NCBI GenBank assembly: GCA_973895155.1
Contig: OZ316891.1
Location: 7,130,001 to 7,194,000, forward strand
From: Marsupella aquatica
Taxonomy: Eukaryota > Marchantiophyta
DNA length: 64,000 nt
Reading direction: 5' to 3'
The translations under genes and the position numbers were made by a program. Shown in pieces: positions 22,638-32,893 of the stretch. Every line of letters starts with the position of its first letter. Position 1 is the stretch's first letter. The notes below the pieces were generated by a model, which worked only from the letters and a program-made list of their open reading frames with translations, was not told the origin of the DNA and did no database searches.

Positions 22638-23490
22638 GTGGTCCCAGCAAGTGAAAGTCCACTACATTGGTAAGTGCAAAAATTTGGAAATTGTGATTCA
22701 CTTCACCATATACTCTCTTCGAGGATATGGCGCCTTGCTCTTGTGTGCCTTGTGGTTGCTGCTCATTGTATTGCACACAATCTCAAATGTCAGGTTTCTC
22801 TGTCTAGCTCCAACAATTGATCGCGATCAATACATGCATCCATGAGCAGCAGAGCTTCTTCAACTTCTCAGACACAAAGTTTTCCCTAAGATTTGCCAGT
22901 TTCAGCCATAAACTTTGTAAACATATTGTTGGTCGGGAGCACATTTAAACTGCTGCTGAGATTCCATCCGGGTTTCAAAAATCTATCCGGACATTTTGAA
23001 CTGATGGATGCCATGGGTACTTACAAAAGTCCATCCAGGCATTTTAGACAACTTTGGATTTCATTAAGGCTTGTTACTTGTCTCGAGATTTGTCTAGACA
23101 GAGACCTTTCTAAATCTAGAATTTTGTCAAAAATCCATGTCATCTTCTAAATTTCCAAGCATGAGATCTTTGAATCAAACCATCCATATCACTTTCACAT
23201 GTGAATACTCATGTGACCCCTCGACTCAAAATGAGCCATTCCCACCATTCGATATTTTGAATCTAAGCATCCATATCACTTTCATGTGTGATACTGGTGC
23301 AAAGACTTGTGGACTTCTCAGCTCAAACTAATCCTGTCCACTCTCATATTTTTAACAAGTTTTTTTTTATCTGTGAAACCCCACAGAAAGGGGTTAGTTA
23401 GCCACATTAGTTGGACCCAAGACCTATCAGTGTCTCTATTCAAGTGAGCTATCACAAAGTCACGCCTCTCTGGGCACCATGCTCTGATAT
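22638..23490 (-). mobile_element. Probable internal fragment of a second retroelement
   Basis: It lies directly inside (on the minus strand, downstream of) the LTR-like block 23491-24328 and starts with a primer-site-like stretch TATCAGAGCATGG at 23489-23477. No gag or pol motif is seen, so if this is an LTR element it is truncated or nonautonomous. Assignment rests on that one short match. Confidence 0.4.
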
Positions 23491-24328
23491 TTACGGACCC
23501 CACTAGAGGTCCCTTCCAAAATTCCTGGCACCACAATGTGCCATGTCATCAACAACCGCAACAAACAAGACTCGTCGGTTTTGTGAATCAAACTTATAGT
23601 TTACATTCGTGTTTGTGTCAATTTGGGTGTAAATTTTGGGACGCTGTGTCGTAAAAAGAAAAGTAAAAACATTGGAAATGCAAAGAGCAAGACGGTTAAA
23701 ACTGTCACTATGTAACCATTTTAGTTACATTTCCAATTTTAAAACTTAAATTCAAAGATTTATAAAAAGTATTTTTCATATAATACATAATGACTAATAA
23801 CTAACTTGATAACTTCCTTGTTAAACCGCAACTCCCGGTATGTAAGGACCTCTCGTATTGTACGGCCATTAATGCTAGGAAGAGGACATAGAAACCCAGG
23901 ATCGGGGAGGAGGAATGGCTGGAATCCTGAAAGTTCATCGAATTTTATACTCAAAACTATTTACTCATTCTCAAAACAAAAAATACCCAGTCGTAGATCT
24001 CATTGAGATCTTTCTTTTGCACCCTAAATTGCCTTCTAACATGGATGAATAAGATTTCTAGAGGCATTACAAAATGGACGGCAAAGATCGTAAAATCAAC
24101 AAAATTGACGGCTAGGAAGGCTTGGATTTGTTTCATTTTTCATTTGAAAAATATTAATCCATTTGCAAAACGGACAGAACCCATCCATAGATCTATTTGA
24201 GATCTTTCTTTTGAGCCATAGATTGGCCATTATGATGGACGGACGAGATTTTCGGAGATAAGAAATGGAGACGGCTCAGATCAACTCTTCCCCCTGATTT
24301 TATTAGCCAAGGGGTCCACGAACTAATT
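23491..24328 (-). repeat. LTR-like block, copy A (inverted to 31147-31992)
   Basis: About 838 bp almost identical, in reverse complement, to 31147-31992. It runs from GGACCCCACTAGAGGTCCC to GCCAAGGGGTCCACGAACTA. On the minus strand it is followed by TATCAGAGC, nine bases of the initiator tRNA-Met primer site, which suggests a 5' LTR. Two frames of 65-66 codons inside are conserved in copy B (3 and 7 amino-acid differences), which may reflect sequence identity rather than coding. Copy A may extend to TTACA at 24359. Confidence 0.75.
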
Positions 24329-25318
24329 AATATAATTACTCTAGGTTATGTTTCTTACAGGCCTCTCATCAATAAGCAATAATTCAGATAGTGGTTAGGC
24401 TTGGGAATGAAGGGTAACAATAAAAAACCATAGTCTTCTTTTGCCTGCTTTCTGGGTACAACGTGGATTAAATGGCAAAATCACCCAAGAACCCTGAAAA
24501 GTCAATATAGGAGTGCCATCTGGATTTGCCTCCTGAACTGAACATGAATTCTAATTCTCCTGGTTCCATAGTTTAAGTTTAACAAAGGCACACCACTGAA
24601 AAGTCAGTGTTTACAGCAGGATACTTAGAATGTTCTTAAATTTTACATTCTAGGTTCATAAAGACCCCAAAATATCTTCTTAATGTTGCCCAAAATATTG
24701 TTTATTTATTGTGCAAACTGAGATGCCACTAGAGGTACTAGTTTTTCCTCAATCTGTGGAAGGACAATAAATATGTAAAACAGAATGAGAAATTCATAAA
24801 GATGTGTGTTTATAAAACACTGCCATAGCAGTAGTCAGGATCCATATGGCAAGAAGCCCAAATATAGGGTGGAAACAAAGGAAAAGCTTGTGAACACCAA
24901 AGAGCCCGAAAAATCTCACCAACAGCCAAAAAAACTAATGCTCTACTGAGCAACAAACTGAAAAGTCTGGTAGAGCTCCATAGTGACTCCCTGTGATTAT
25001 CATGTGGATGATCACAAATCCACCACATTAAAAATTCTTCTCCACCACTGCGCGCCTTGCTCCTTTCTCTGTTTTATAAAGGAAACAAGAGTTTTCTATT
25101 ATTATGCGCGTGAATGTGTGGGTGGGTGTAGTGGTGGGAGTATTGGTTTCTCTTCAACCCCAGTTGGTTGCTTTGGGGCCTGGTTTCTCCCTCCCTGTCT
25201 GGATCAGGATCTCTGGGTGTTGCCACTTGTGGCTACCCTACACAAAATTGTATACTTCTGAGCATGCAGACTTAGTCCATCCTCTGTTGGATGGGTCTAC
25301 TTCAAGGCCTAACAAAAA
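24329..25318. other. Unassigned region upstream of UPF2
   Basis: AT-rich, no gene supported. Open frames at 24983-25261 and 25104-25487 are short and lack family features. Confidence 0.35.
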
Positions 25319-25362
25319 GGGGGGGTGGGGGTGGGGGGGAGGGGGTGTGGGTGTGGGGGAAG
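25319..25362 (+). repeat. G-rich tract, potential G-quadruplex
   Basis: On the plus strand at least five runs of three or more G are separated by single T or A bases or short GT spacers (GGGGGTGGGGGGGAGGGGG at its core). This satisfies the usual G-quadruplex pattern. It lies about 820 bp upstream of the UPF2 start codon. Confidence 0.8.
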
Positions 25363-25665
25363 GTTTACTATTTGTATATGTAATATATACTGGCTGGATT
25401 TGTGAGCATCCTCATCTTTCGCGGCAATGGAATAATATAGTAAACCTTTGTTTACTCCAAAAACCCAGAGAAAGAAGAGAGCATTAGAAAACTCGAGGTC
25501 TCTCAAATCAACGAGAAGATGTCGTTAGAAGGATCTGCAGAAAGGACACTACTCGAGATCTCGACGAGGAATTGCGGTGTCATACGTTCCACACTGCAAT
25601 CCCAACGACGGTTCTCTCGAAAGGAAGATGGTCGCGAAGTTTATTGCGGAGAGGCCTTGAGGTGC

Positions 25666-25960
25666 GGTTGGTGTGGTATGTCCAATCCCAAGGTTTTCCT
25701 CAAACAGAAAGCTGAGGGGAAACTTCACAGAGAGGAATTGAGGTTTTCAACGAGGAAAAGTTGAGAGAGAGAAGTTATGGTTGGTGTGGTATGTTCAATC
25801 CCAAGGTTTTTCTCAAATAGAAAGCTGAGGGGAAAGTTCACTGAGCGCATTTGAGGTCTCGACGAGGGGGTCGTGGCTGGTGTCGCATGTCCAATCCCAA
25901 GAGGGTTGCACGCGCAAGGAAGGCGGAAAGGAAGAAGAAAGGCAGGGCCGCTGCTGTTCA
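25666..25960 (+). repeat. Degenerate about 113-bp tandem repeats in the UPF2 leader
   Basis: Units start at 25666, 25779 and 25875 with GGTTGGTGTGGTATGT or close variants, followed by CCAATCCCAAG and AAAGCTGAGGGGAAA in the first two. A more degenerate relative lies at about 25556. Open frames at 25519-25764 and 25851-26135 arise from these repeats and would be upstream ORFs if transcription starts before them. Confidence 0.75.
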
Positions 25961-26177
25961 GGGAAGAAGAATTGACTTAATCAAGCTTTCCGACGGAGGC
26001 CCGGCGGGTTATGAAGCGCGAGAGCACCTCGGCGAGTGGTGGTGGTGGTGGAGAGATCGATTTGGAGAGGGACGACGACGGAGGGACTGGGAGAAGACGA
26101 GAAAGAGGAGGCAGAGAGAGGTGGAGAGGGCATGAGGAGTGATTCAGGTGAATTGATTTAGTGTAAGGAGGAGAAAA

Positions 26178-29100
26178 ATGGGAGTAGACATGGAGAAATC
26201 GTCCTCCAATAATAACAATAACAATAACAATAGCAATAGCAGCGGCGGGGAGCCCGAGTCCGGGCAGAAGAGGGACACGCAGGGGCGAGTGGAGGAGATG
26301 AAGAAGTTGGCCGGAACGAAACTGAAGCTGCGGCACGCCAATTTGTCCCCCGCCAGACCCGACGTGACCTTCTTCCGAACCCTGGACTCCAGCATCAAGC
26401 GCAACACGGCCCTGATCAAGAAACTGAAGCAAATCAACGAGGAGCAGCAGGAAGGGCTGCTGGACGAGCTCAGATCCGTCAACCTGAGCAAGTTCGTCAC
26501 GGAAGCCGTCACGGCGGTCTGTGAGGCGAAGCTGCGAACGTCCGACATCAATGCAGCTGTCCAGGTTTGCTCCCTAATCCACCAGAGGTATAAAGACTTC
26601 TCGCCGAATCTTATCCAGGGCTTGGTGAAGACGTTCTTCCCGGGCAAGATGGCTGAGGAGCCGATGGAGGGCGACCGGAGCTCTCGGGCCATGAGGAAGC
26701 GGAGCACCTTTCGGCTGCTGGTAGAATTGTATTTCTGTGGTGTGTTTGACGATGCTGGAATTTTTGTAGGTATCATCAAAGATTTAACTAATTCGGACCA
26801 CTTGCGGGATCGAGAGGTCACACATACTAATTTATCTCTGCTTGTGAGCTTCGCGAGACAAGCAAGGGTTCTCTTGGGACTCCCCCTGGGCAATCAGGAT
26901 GCGCAGGAAGAGATTTACAAAGAGCTCAATGTCGCGCCTGAGCAGAAAAAGCTCCTTAGAAAGTTGTTTCTCTCTTTTTATGAATCAGTACTGGAGCTGC
27001 TGCTCTCAGAGCATGAAGCGCTGCGGGTGTTGGAACTGGAAAACGTCCGGATCCTCAATGCCAAAGGGGAGCTAAGTGAAGAGAATTCATCCTCTTATGA
27101 GAAACTGCGAAAGTCTTATGAGCATCTCTTCAGAAGCGTTTCCTCGTTGGCTGAAGTGCTTGACATTCAACCACCAGCTATGCCTGAGGATGGGCGCACA
27201 ACAAGGGTCTTATCGGGTGATGACGGGGCAGTGCAATCGGTGCCAAAAGATCTCTCTACTCCAGAGCCAATTTGGGACGATGAGGACACACGATCGTTTT
27301 ACGAAAGCTTGCCGGATTTAAGGGCTTTCGTTCCAGCAGTATTGTTGGGAGAAGCAGAGCACAAGGCTGACTCAACCCAGAAGTCGACAGAGCAGCACGA
27401 TGGCCACACCAATTCTGAGCAGGCGTCTGCTGGCAGCATTGTGCCCGATTTGCAAGAGGAAACGCCGAAACTGGAGAATTCAACCGAACCCTCTGTGGTT
27501 GAAGTGAAGGCCCAGAATCCTGAAAATTCCAAAGAGAAAGAGAAAGAGAAAGACGAGAAGGAGAAAATTCAGGAGACTGAGAAAGTGAAGGGAGAAAAGA
27601 AAGCAGACAAGGAGAGTGATAAAGAGAAAATTAAGGGCTTGGAGGGGGCCAGCCTAGACAGCCTTCTCCAACGGCTTCCCGGCTGTGTGAGCCGTGATCT
27701 CATCGACCAATTAACCGTCGAATTTTGCTATCTGAATTCGAAGAGCAACCGCAAGAAGCTTGTCCGCGCTCTTTTCAATGTGCCAAGGACGTCTCTGGAA
27801 CTGATCCCCTACTACTCAAGAATGGTGGCCACTTTGAGCACTTGTATGAAGGATGTTGCACCCATCATACTGCAGTGGCTGGAAGAAGAGTTCAATTTTC
27901 TGATGACAAAAAAGGATCAAATGAATATTGAGACAAAGATCCGCAACATCAGATTCTTAGGAGAGCTGGCCAAATTCAAAACTGCATCCCCTGGGCTAAT
28001 ATTTAGCTGCCTGAAATGCTGTTTGGATGACTTCACTCACCACAACATTGATGTCGCCTGCAACCTGCTGGAGACCTGTGGACGCTTCCTCTATAGATCA
28101 CCGGAATCGTCCGTGCGGATGGGCAATATGCTCGAGATTATCATGCGGTTAAAAAATGTGAAAAACCTCGACGCTCGCCATAGTACACTAGTCGAGAATG
28201 CATATTACCAGTGCAAACCACCTGAAAGGTCTGCCAGAGTTTTGAAAGTACGTCCGCCGCTCCATCAGTACATTCGGAAGCTGCTATTTTCGGATCTGGA
28301 TAAGTCATCGATCGAGCGAGTATTGAGGCAGCTTCGAAAGCTGCCGTGGTGTGAGTGCGAGCTATATCTTCTCCATTGCTTCATGAAGTTTTACAAGGGC
28401 AAATATAATCAGGTGCATTTGATTGCATCTTTGACAGCAGGTCTCAGCCGCTATCATGATGGATTTGCAGTTGCTGTTGTTGATGAGGTACTGGAGGCGA
28501 TAAGAGTTGGGCTTGAGATGAATGATTTTGGAATGCAGCAGAGAAGGATTGCATATATGCGGTTTCTGGGAGAGTTGTACAGTTATCGATTGCTCGACTC
28601 GTCTGTCATTTTTGACACTCTTTACTTGCTGATTTTTTTTGGTTACGGGACTCCCATGCAAGATACACTGGATCCAGCAGAAGACTGTTTCCGGCTCCGG
28701 ATGATTATCACCCTGCTTGGGACTTGTGGACAGTTTTTTGATCGTGGTTCTTCCAAGAGAAGACTGGATAGATTTCTGCTTTACTTCCAGCGATATGTTT
28801 TGAGCAAAGGGGTCATTCCTCTTGATGTAGAGTTTGACCTTCAAGACCTCTTTGCAGATCTACGACCGAAAATGGTCCGATTTTCTTCATATGAGGAAGC
28901 AAATCATGCTCTGCAGGAGTTGGAAGAGATCGAGTTGAGCAGGGTGTCTGGAAAGAAGTCGGGCAATCAAAAGCACCAAACTACCGATGATCAAGGGCAG
29001 GTTCGGACACCCGCTGCTGATGATGGAAGAGACGCGGCCGGTCTGGATCAAAGAGGTGGGGAAGTCCTGCCAACTAGTGAAAGATTTGGGACTGATAGCT

Positions 29101-29849
29101 TGGTTGATGAGGGGGAGAGTGATAGTGAGTCAGAGAGTGATAGTATGGAGCCAGATGGTCATGAAGAAGAAGAGGAGCTCGAAGAGGAAAAGTATACTGA
29201 ACAGGACGATGAAGATGAGGAGGAGGACGAGCAAGTAAATATAGATGGTGTTGGGTCTGAGGAGGAAGAGCATGTGAAAGTGAAACAAAAGAAGGTAGTG
29301 GAGACCGATCCAGCACAAGCTGAGGAGTTCGAACGAGAGTTTCGGGCTTTAATGCAAGAGAGCTTAGAATCACGGAAGCTGGAAATGAGGTCAAGGCCAA
29401 CACTGAACATGATGATACCCATGAATCTTTTTGATGGTAGTAGGGATTCACATGTACGATTCATGGATGGGGAAAGTGGTGACGAAGTACAGGATGAGCA
29501 AGGTGGAAGCAGTGTTAAGTTTAGGGTTCTTGTTAAGAAGGGCAACAAGCAACACACAAAACAATTGCATATCCCGCGTGATTGCTCACTGGTCAAGAGC
29601 ACCAAACAGAAAGAGGCAGCTGAGCTAGAGGAGAAGCAGGATATCAAAAGGCTTGTACTAGAGTACAATGAGAGAGAGGAGGAGGACAGAGCTGGGTCAG
29701 CTCCGCACCCCACCAACTGGTCTGGTATGTCCACCCAAAATTCTGGTGGCAGGGGCTCAGGTCCAAAGGGTGGTTGGGATAGTAATGCACGGCTAAGGAA
29801 TCCTCGTCAGAGGCGTCCACTGGCGGCAGGACTCGGTCACCGAAGATAA
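26178..29849 (+). CDS. UPF2: UPF2, regulator of nonsense transcripts 2, intronless
   Basis: A 1,223-residue protein of the family's full length. UPF2 bridges UPF1 and UPF3 in the nonsense-mediated mRNA decay complex. The sequence shows a basic N-terminal region after a poly-Asn run (residues 11-20), a first MIF4G domain (about 60-250, with DINAAVQVCSLIHQRYKDF), a charged KEKEKEK linker (about 450-490), a second MIF4G (about 490-680), a third MIF4G (about 695-915, UPF3-binding in known proteins), a strongly acidic stretch (about 970-1035), and the UPF1-binding end with FEREFRALMQESLESRK and RVLVKKGNKQHTKQLHIPRD. No splice sites are needed and no stop breaks it. It is unusual in having no intron while its multi-exon neighbours do; retroposition is the obvious explanation, although no poly-A tail or flanking duplication is clear. 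Confidence 0.96.
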   Translation: MGVDMEKSSSNNNNNNNNSNSSGGEPESGQKRDTQGRVEEMKKLAGTKLKLRHANLSPARPDVTFFRTLDSSIKRNTALIKKLKQINEEQQEGLLDELRSVNLSKFVTEAVTAVCEAKLRTSDINAAVQVCSLIHQRYKDFSPNLIQGLVKTFFPGKMAEEPMEGDRSSRAMRKRSTFRLLVELYFCGVFDDAGIFVGIIKDLTNSDHLRDREVTHTNLSLLVSFARQARVLLGLPLGNQDAQEEIYKELNVAPEQKKLLRKLFLSFYESVLELLLSEHEALRVLELENVRILNAKGELSEENSSSYEKLRKSYEHLFRSVSSLAEVLDIQPPAMPEDGRTTRVLSGDDGAVQSVPKDLSTPEPIWDDEDTRSFYESLPDLRAFVPAVLLGEAEHKADSTQKSTEQHDGHTNSEQASAGSIVPDLQEETPKLENSTEPSVVEVKAQNPENSKEKEKEKDEKEKIQETEKVKGEKKADKESDKEKIKGLEGASLDSLLQRLPGCVSRDLIDQLTVEFCYLNSKSNRKKLVRALFNVPRTSLELIPYYSRMVATLSTCMKDVAPIILQWLEEEFNFLMTKKDQMNIETKIRNIRFLGELAKFKTASPGLIFSCLKCCLDDFTHHNIDVACNLLETCGRFLYRSPESSVRMGNMLEIIMRLKNVKNLDARHSTLVENAYYQCKPPERSARVLKVRPPLHQYIRKLLFSDLDKSSIERVLRQLRKLPWCECELYLLHCFMKFYKGKYNQVHLIASLTAGLSRYHDGFAVAVVDEVLEAIRVGLEMNDFGMQQRRIAYMRFLGELYSYRLLDSSVIFDTLYLLIFFGYGTPMQDTLDPAEDCFRLRMIITLLGTCGQFFDRGSSKRRLDRFLLYFQRYVLSKGVIPLDVEFDLQDLFADLRPKMVRFSSYEEANHALQELEEIELSRVSGKKSGNQKHQTTDDQGQVRTPAADDGRDAAGLDQRGGEVLPTSERFGTDSLVDEGESDSESESDSMEPDGHEEEEELEEEKYTEQDDEDEEEDEQVNIDGVGSEEEEHVKVKQKKVVETDPAQAEEFEREFRALMQESLESRKLEMRSRPTLNMMIPMNLFDGSRDSHVRFMDGESGDEVQDEQGGSSVKFRVLVKKGNKQHTKQLHIPRDCSLVKSTKQKEAAELEEKQDIKRLVLEYNEREEEDRAGSAPHPTNWSGMSTQNSGGRGSGPKGGWDSNARLRNPRQRRPLAAGLGHRR

Positions 29850-29919
29850 TAGAGCAAAGCGAATGAAACTATTTTAAAATATTTCCACGGCTGTCATTAT
29901 TGAGCCTTCAACTTCAACA

Positions 29920-29925
29920 AATAAA
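29920..29925 (+). terminator. Possible polyadenylation signal of UPF2
   Basis: AATAAA lies 70 bp after the UPF2 stop codon. Plant polyadenylation signals are loose, so this is only a candidate. Confidence 0.4.
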
Positions 29926-30136
29926 TGGCCATGTAAGGTTTTGCGTTCCATTGGATGCCTGGCCTTAATCGAGAATGATGTTCAGTTCATCACATTAACC
30001 AGATCTACGTTAAGCTGGAGGTTCTGGAAGTGGAGGATCCTCCGTTGCAATCTGCCATCAGTTCCCTCCTTGAGTCACTTGCAATGATACTTCGTCCTTG
30101 ATTGCATACTGTCTTGATTTCGTTCCGAATAATTTC

Positions 30137-30213
30137 GATGGTTTTGTAGTATGGTTGTAACTCATACTTCTACGGTTTTGTAGTATGAGTTACAACCATA
30201 CTACAAAACCATC
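30137..30213. repeat. 31-bp perfect inverted repeat (hairpin)
   Basis: Arms 30137-30167 and 30183-30213 are exact reverse complements (left arm starts GATGGTTTTGTAGTATGG), with a 15-bp loop. The loop itself ends with GGTTTTGTA, a partial direct copy of the arm. The structure lies about 290 bp after the UPF2 stop. Confidence 0.93.
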
Positions 30214-30229
30214 CTACTGTCCCTGGTAG

Positions 30230-30665
30230 ATGCGTAGTTATTGATGAATCGCCTTTGTTGGTTTTAGTGAAGAGGCACTTAGTTTTGATGATCTAGAGTC
30301 ATTCACTCGCAAGTGAGACATCATACCCCCAAGATCTGCATGGATTAATGCACTCGTCGATCCATCGCTCCGAAATTTAATGGATGTGCAACCGCAGGTG
30401 TTGCAGACGGCGTCTTGGATGCCGAAGTTTCAGTTTTCCTCGGATTCTGCCCTTTCATTTGCATAAAGTAGTCTTGCATGCAATTATGTTCAAAGCGAGG
30501 ACAACGTGAGGGTCGTTCAGTATCTGAGGCTTCCTCGTGTTACACTAAGTTCCTCTGAGGATGCGTTTCACAGGTCCATTCAGATGGAAATTCATGCCCA
30601 GCAGGCTCATCAGAAGCTGCTTGAAGACAGCACCAAGCCTCCCTTCCCAAATGAGACAGTATGAT
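30230..30665 (+). pseudogene. Coding-like fragments, unknown gene
   Basis: Three fragments in one direction look like former exons: SEEALSFDDLESFTRK (about 30269-30318), a piece containing WINALVDPSLRNLMDVQPQV (about 30329-30466, open to a TAA), and a final piece with VQYLRLPRVTLSSSEDAFHR and IQMEIHAQQAHQKLLEDS ending at TGA (30663-30665). They cannot be joined confidently by splice sites, so this is a relic or a poorly modelled 3' gene end. I do not recognise the family. Confidence 0.4.
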
Positions 30666-31146
30666 TAGGCAATGACTGAAATCTTCAGCTGAAAACTGTC
30701 TCCTCTTGCAAAGCCAGTCACAAAGGGATGCTCGATCCCTTTAGAAAATCCTCAACCCAACTGGGTTTTGCTTACTACTAAGTTTTGCTTTGTGGGTACA
30801 TTAAATACCCACTCTGAAAACGAAAACGTCCTCTTTAAGTTCACTGAAAACAAAAACGTCCTTTTTTAGTTCACCACGAAGTAACACCAGAAAAAACCAG
30901 GTACCAAAAATCCAGATACCAAAAAACCTGATACTAAAATCTTGATAGCATTCTAGTGAGTGGGTTGGACCTGAGTTTTAAATTTGCATTTCCTTCACGG
31001 GGTTTGTCAACACCCTCTTATAGTAACAAACCCGTAGGATTGAGATGCTCTTAGGATGTACTTTTCTCATTTGCCCAACTGCCCTATCAAACCCCTGAGA
31101 AGTACACTAGGAGATCTACTAATTACTCACTCTGGGTTTTAGAGTA
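30666..31146. other. Unassigned stretch
   Basis: Contains short repeats (AAAACGTCC twice near 30825-30860; CAGGTACCAAAAATCC-like phrases near 30895-30930). No gene seen. Confidence 0.35.
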
Positions 31147-31992
31147 AATTAGTTCGTGGACCCCTTGGCTAATACAATCAGGGGGAAGAGTCGATCTGAG
31201 CCGTCTCCATTTCTTATCTCCAGAAATCTCTTCCGTCCATCATAATGGCCAATCTATGGCTCAAAAGAAAGATCTCAAATAGATCTATGGATGGGTTCTG
31301 TTCGTTTTGCAAATGGGTTAATGTTTTTCAAATGAAAAATTAAACAAATGCAAGCCTTCCTAACAGTCGATTTTGTTGATTTTACAATCTTTGCCATCCA
31401 TTTTGTAATGCCTCTAGAAATCTTATTCATCCATGTTAGAAGGCGATCTAGGGTGCAAAAGAAAGATCTCAATGAGATCTACGACTGGGTATTTTTTGTT
31501 TTGAGAATGAGTAAATAGTTCTGAGTATAAAATTCGATGAACTTTCAAGATTCCAGCCATTCCTCCTCCCCGACCCTGGGTTTCTATGTGCTCTTCCCAG
31601 CATTAATGGCCGTACAATACGAGAGGTCCTTACATACCGGGAGTTGCGGTTTAACAAGGAAGTTATCAAGTTAGTTATTAGTTATTAGTCATTATTTATT
31701 ATATGGAAAATATTTTTTATAAATTTTTGAATTTAAGTTTTAAAATTGGAAATGTAACTAAAACGGTTACATAGTGACAGTTTTAACCATCTTGCTCTTT
31801 GCATTTCCAATGTTTTACTTTTCTTTTTACGGCACGGTGTCCCAAAATTTACACCCAAATTGACACAAACACGAATGAAAACTATAAGTTTGATTCACAA
31901 AACCGACGAGTCTTGTTTGTTGCGGTTGTTGATGACGTGGCACGCTGTGGTGCCAGGAATTTTGGAAGGGACCTCTAGTGGGGTCTGTAACA
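31147..31992 (+). repeat. LTR-like block, copy B (inverted to 23491-24328)
   Basis: 846 bp, nearly identical to copy A in reverse orientation. It starts ATTAGTTCGTGGACCCCTTGG and ends GGGGTCTGTAACA. No primer site follows, so it behaves like a solo LTR or a truncated copy. Relative to copy A it lacks about 8 bp near its start. Confidence 0.75.
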
Positions 31993-32700
31993 AGTTTTGA
32001 CTGTCCTATCCTCGAACTGGTCAAGACGACTACCTGCCCCCAATATTAGTTAGTTTAATTATCAGGTTTCTCCCTCATTTCATGCATGGATTGGGGACGT
32101 AGCTTTATAATTGGCCATGCAGGAAATGATATACTTGAAGTGTTCCTTGAAGCGTTCTCTTCACAATAGGATTATATAACAACTCTCTCGCAAATGGAAA
32201 TCTTTGGTAGCTCACCGGCAACAAAATTAGTCAGAACCCTCCTTGTGACAAGAAGAACTCTCTCCAAAAGATAGGGTTTTTCAAAGACTCTTCCCCAAAT
32301 TAAAATCTCCTTTAGCTTGCAGTGGCAAAATTATTACACTCCTTGCAACACGAGAGACATTTTCTGAAAAATAGGATTCCCCAAGTTCACACAAGTCTTA
32401 CAATCACTTTACAAAATATCAATGCCCTAGAATCTCAAGGTAGTGTGAAGACAACTGCAATGCCTTTGTGAAGTTGAGTTTATTTTGAGTCATTACAAGT
32501 AAAATGTGAAGCAGGCAATCTACTCAAAGATCCATTTACCAGAGAGATTTGATAAGGTCCTTAAAGACCTAATTGTATCTAAATTTTAATTTTATTCTTA
32601 TGAACCCTAAAAAAAGAGATGGAGCTAGTAACCCTTAGGAGGGAGAAAGATATTGGGAGGTATCCAATACTTTTGTGCTTAAATACACTCATGTGTAATT
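31993..32700. other. Unassigned stretch
   Basis: AT-rich sequence with no supported feature. Confidence 0.3.
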
Positions 32701-32704
32701 CCGT

Positions 32705-32893
32705 TTGTGTTTAAACGGAATCATGGGTACACAGATGGCATCAAATTCACTAGCGGGCCAATACCCAAAAAACAATTTGTATCTAAATGGAGTCATGCGT
32801 CTATACACACATGGCATCAAATTCACTCTCTCATGGGCCAATACCCAAGTATATTATTGTGTTTAAATGGAGTCATGCACATGGTATCGGTGG
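32705..32893. repeat. Degenerate tandem repeat, about 75-95 bp, just over two copies
   Basis: The phrases AAATGGAGTCATGCG, ATGGCATCAAATTCACT and GGGCCAATACCCAA recur in order, first around 32712-32775, then 32790-32852, with a partial third around 32868-32893. Confidence 0.65.

Noticed and set aside
23806-24200. Two 65-66-codon frames as genes
   Set aside because: Conserved in copy B, but the whole 840-bp block is conserved equally, so no special coding signal is seen.
26144-26893. 249-codon minus-strand frame
   Set aside because: It is the complement of the UPF2 coding sequence, Ser/Leu-rich with no independent features.
28362-28844. 160-codon minus-strand frame
   Set aside because: Shadow of the third MIF4G domain of UPF2.
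29159-29734. 191-codon minus-strand frame with poly-Ser
   Set aside because: Antisense to the acidic Glu/Asp stretch of UPF2.
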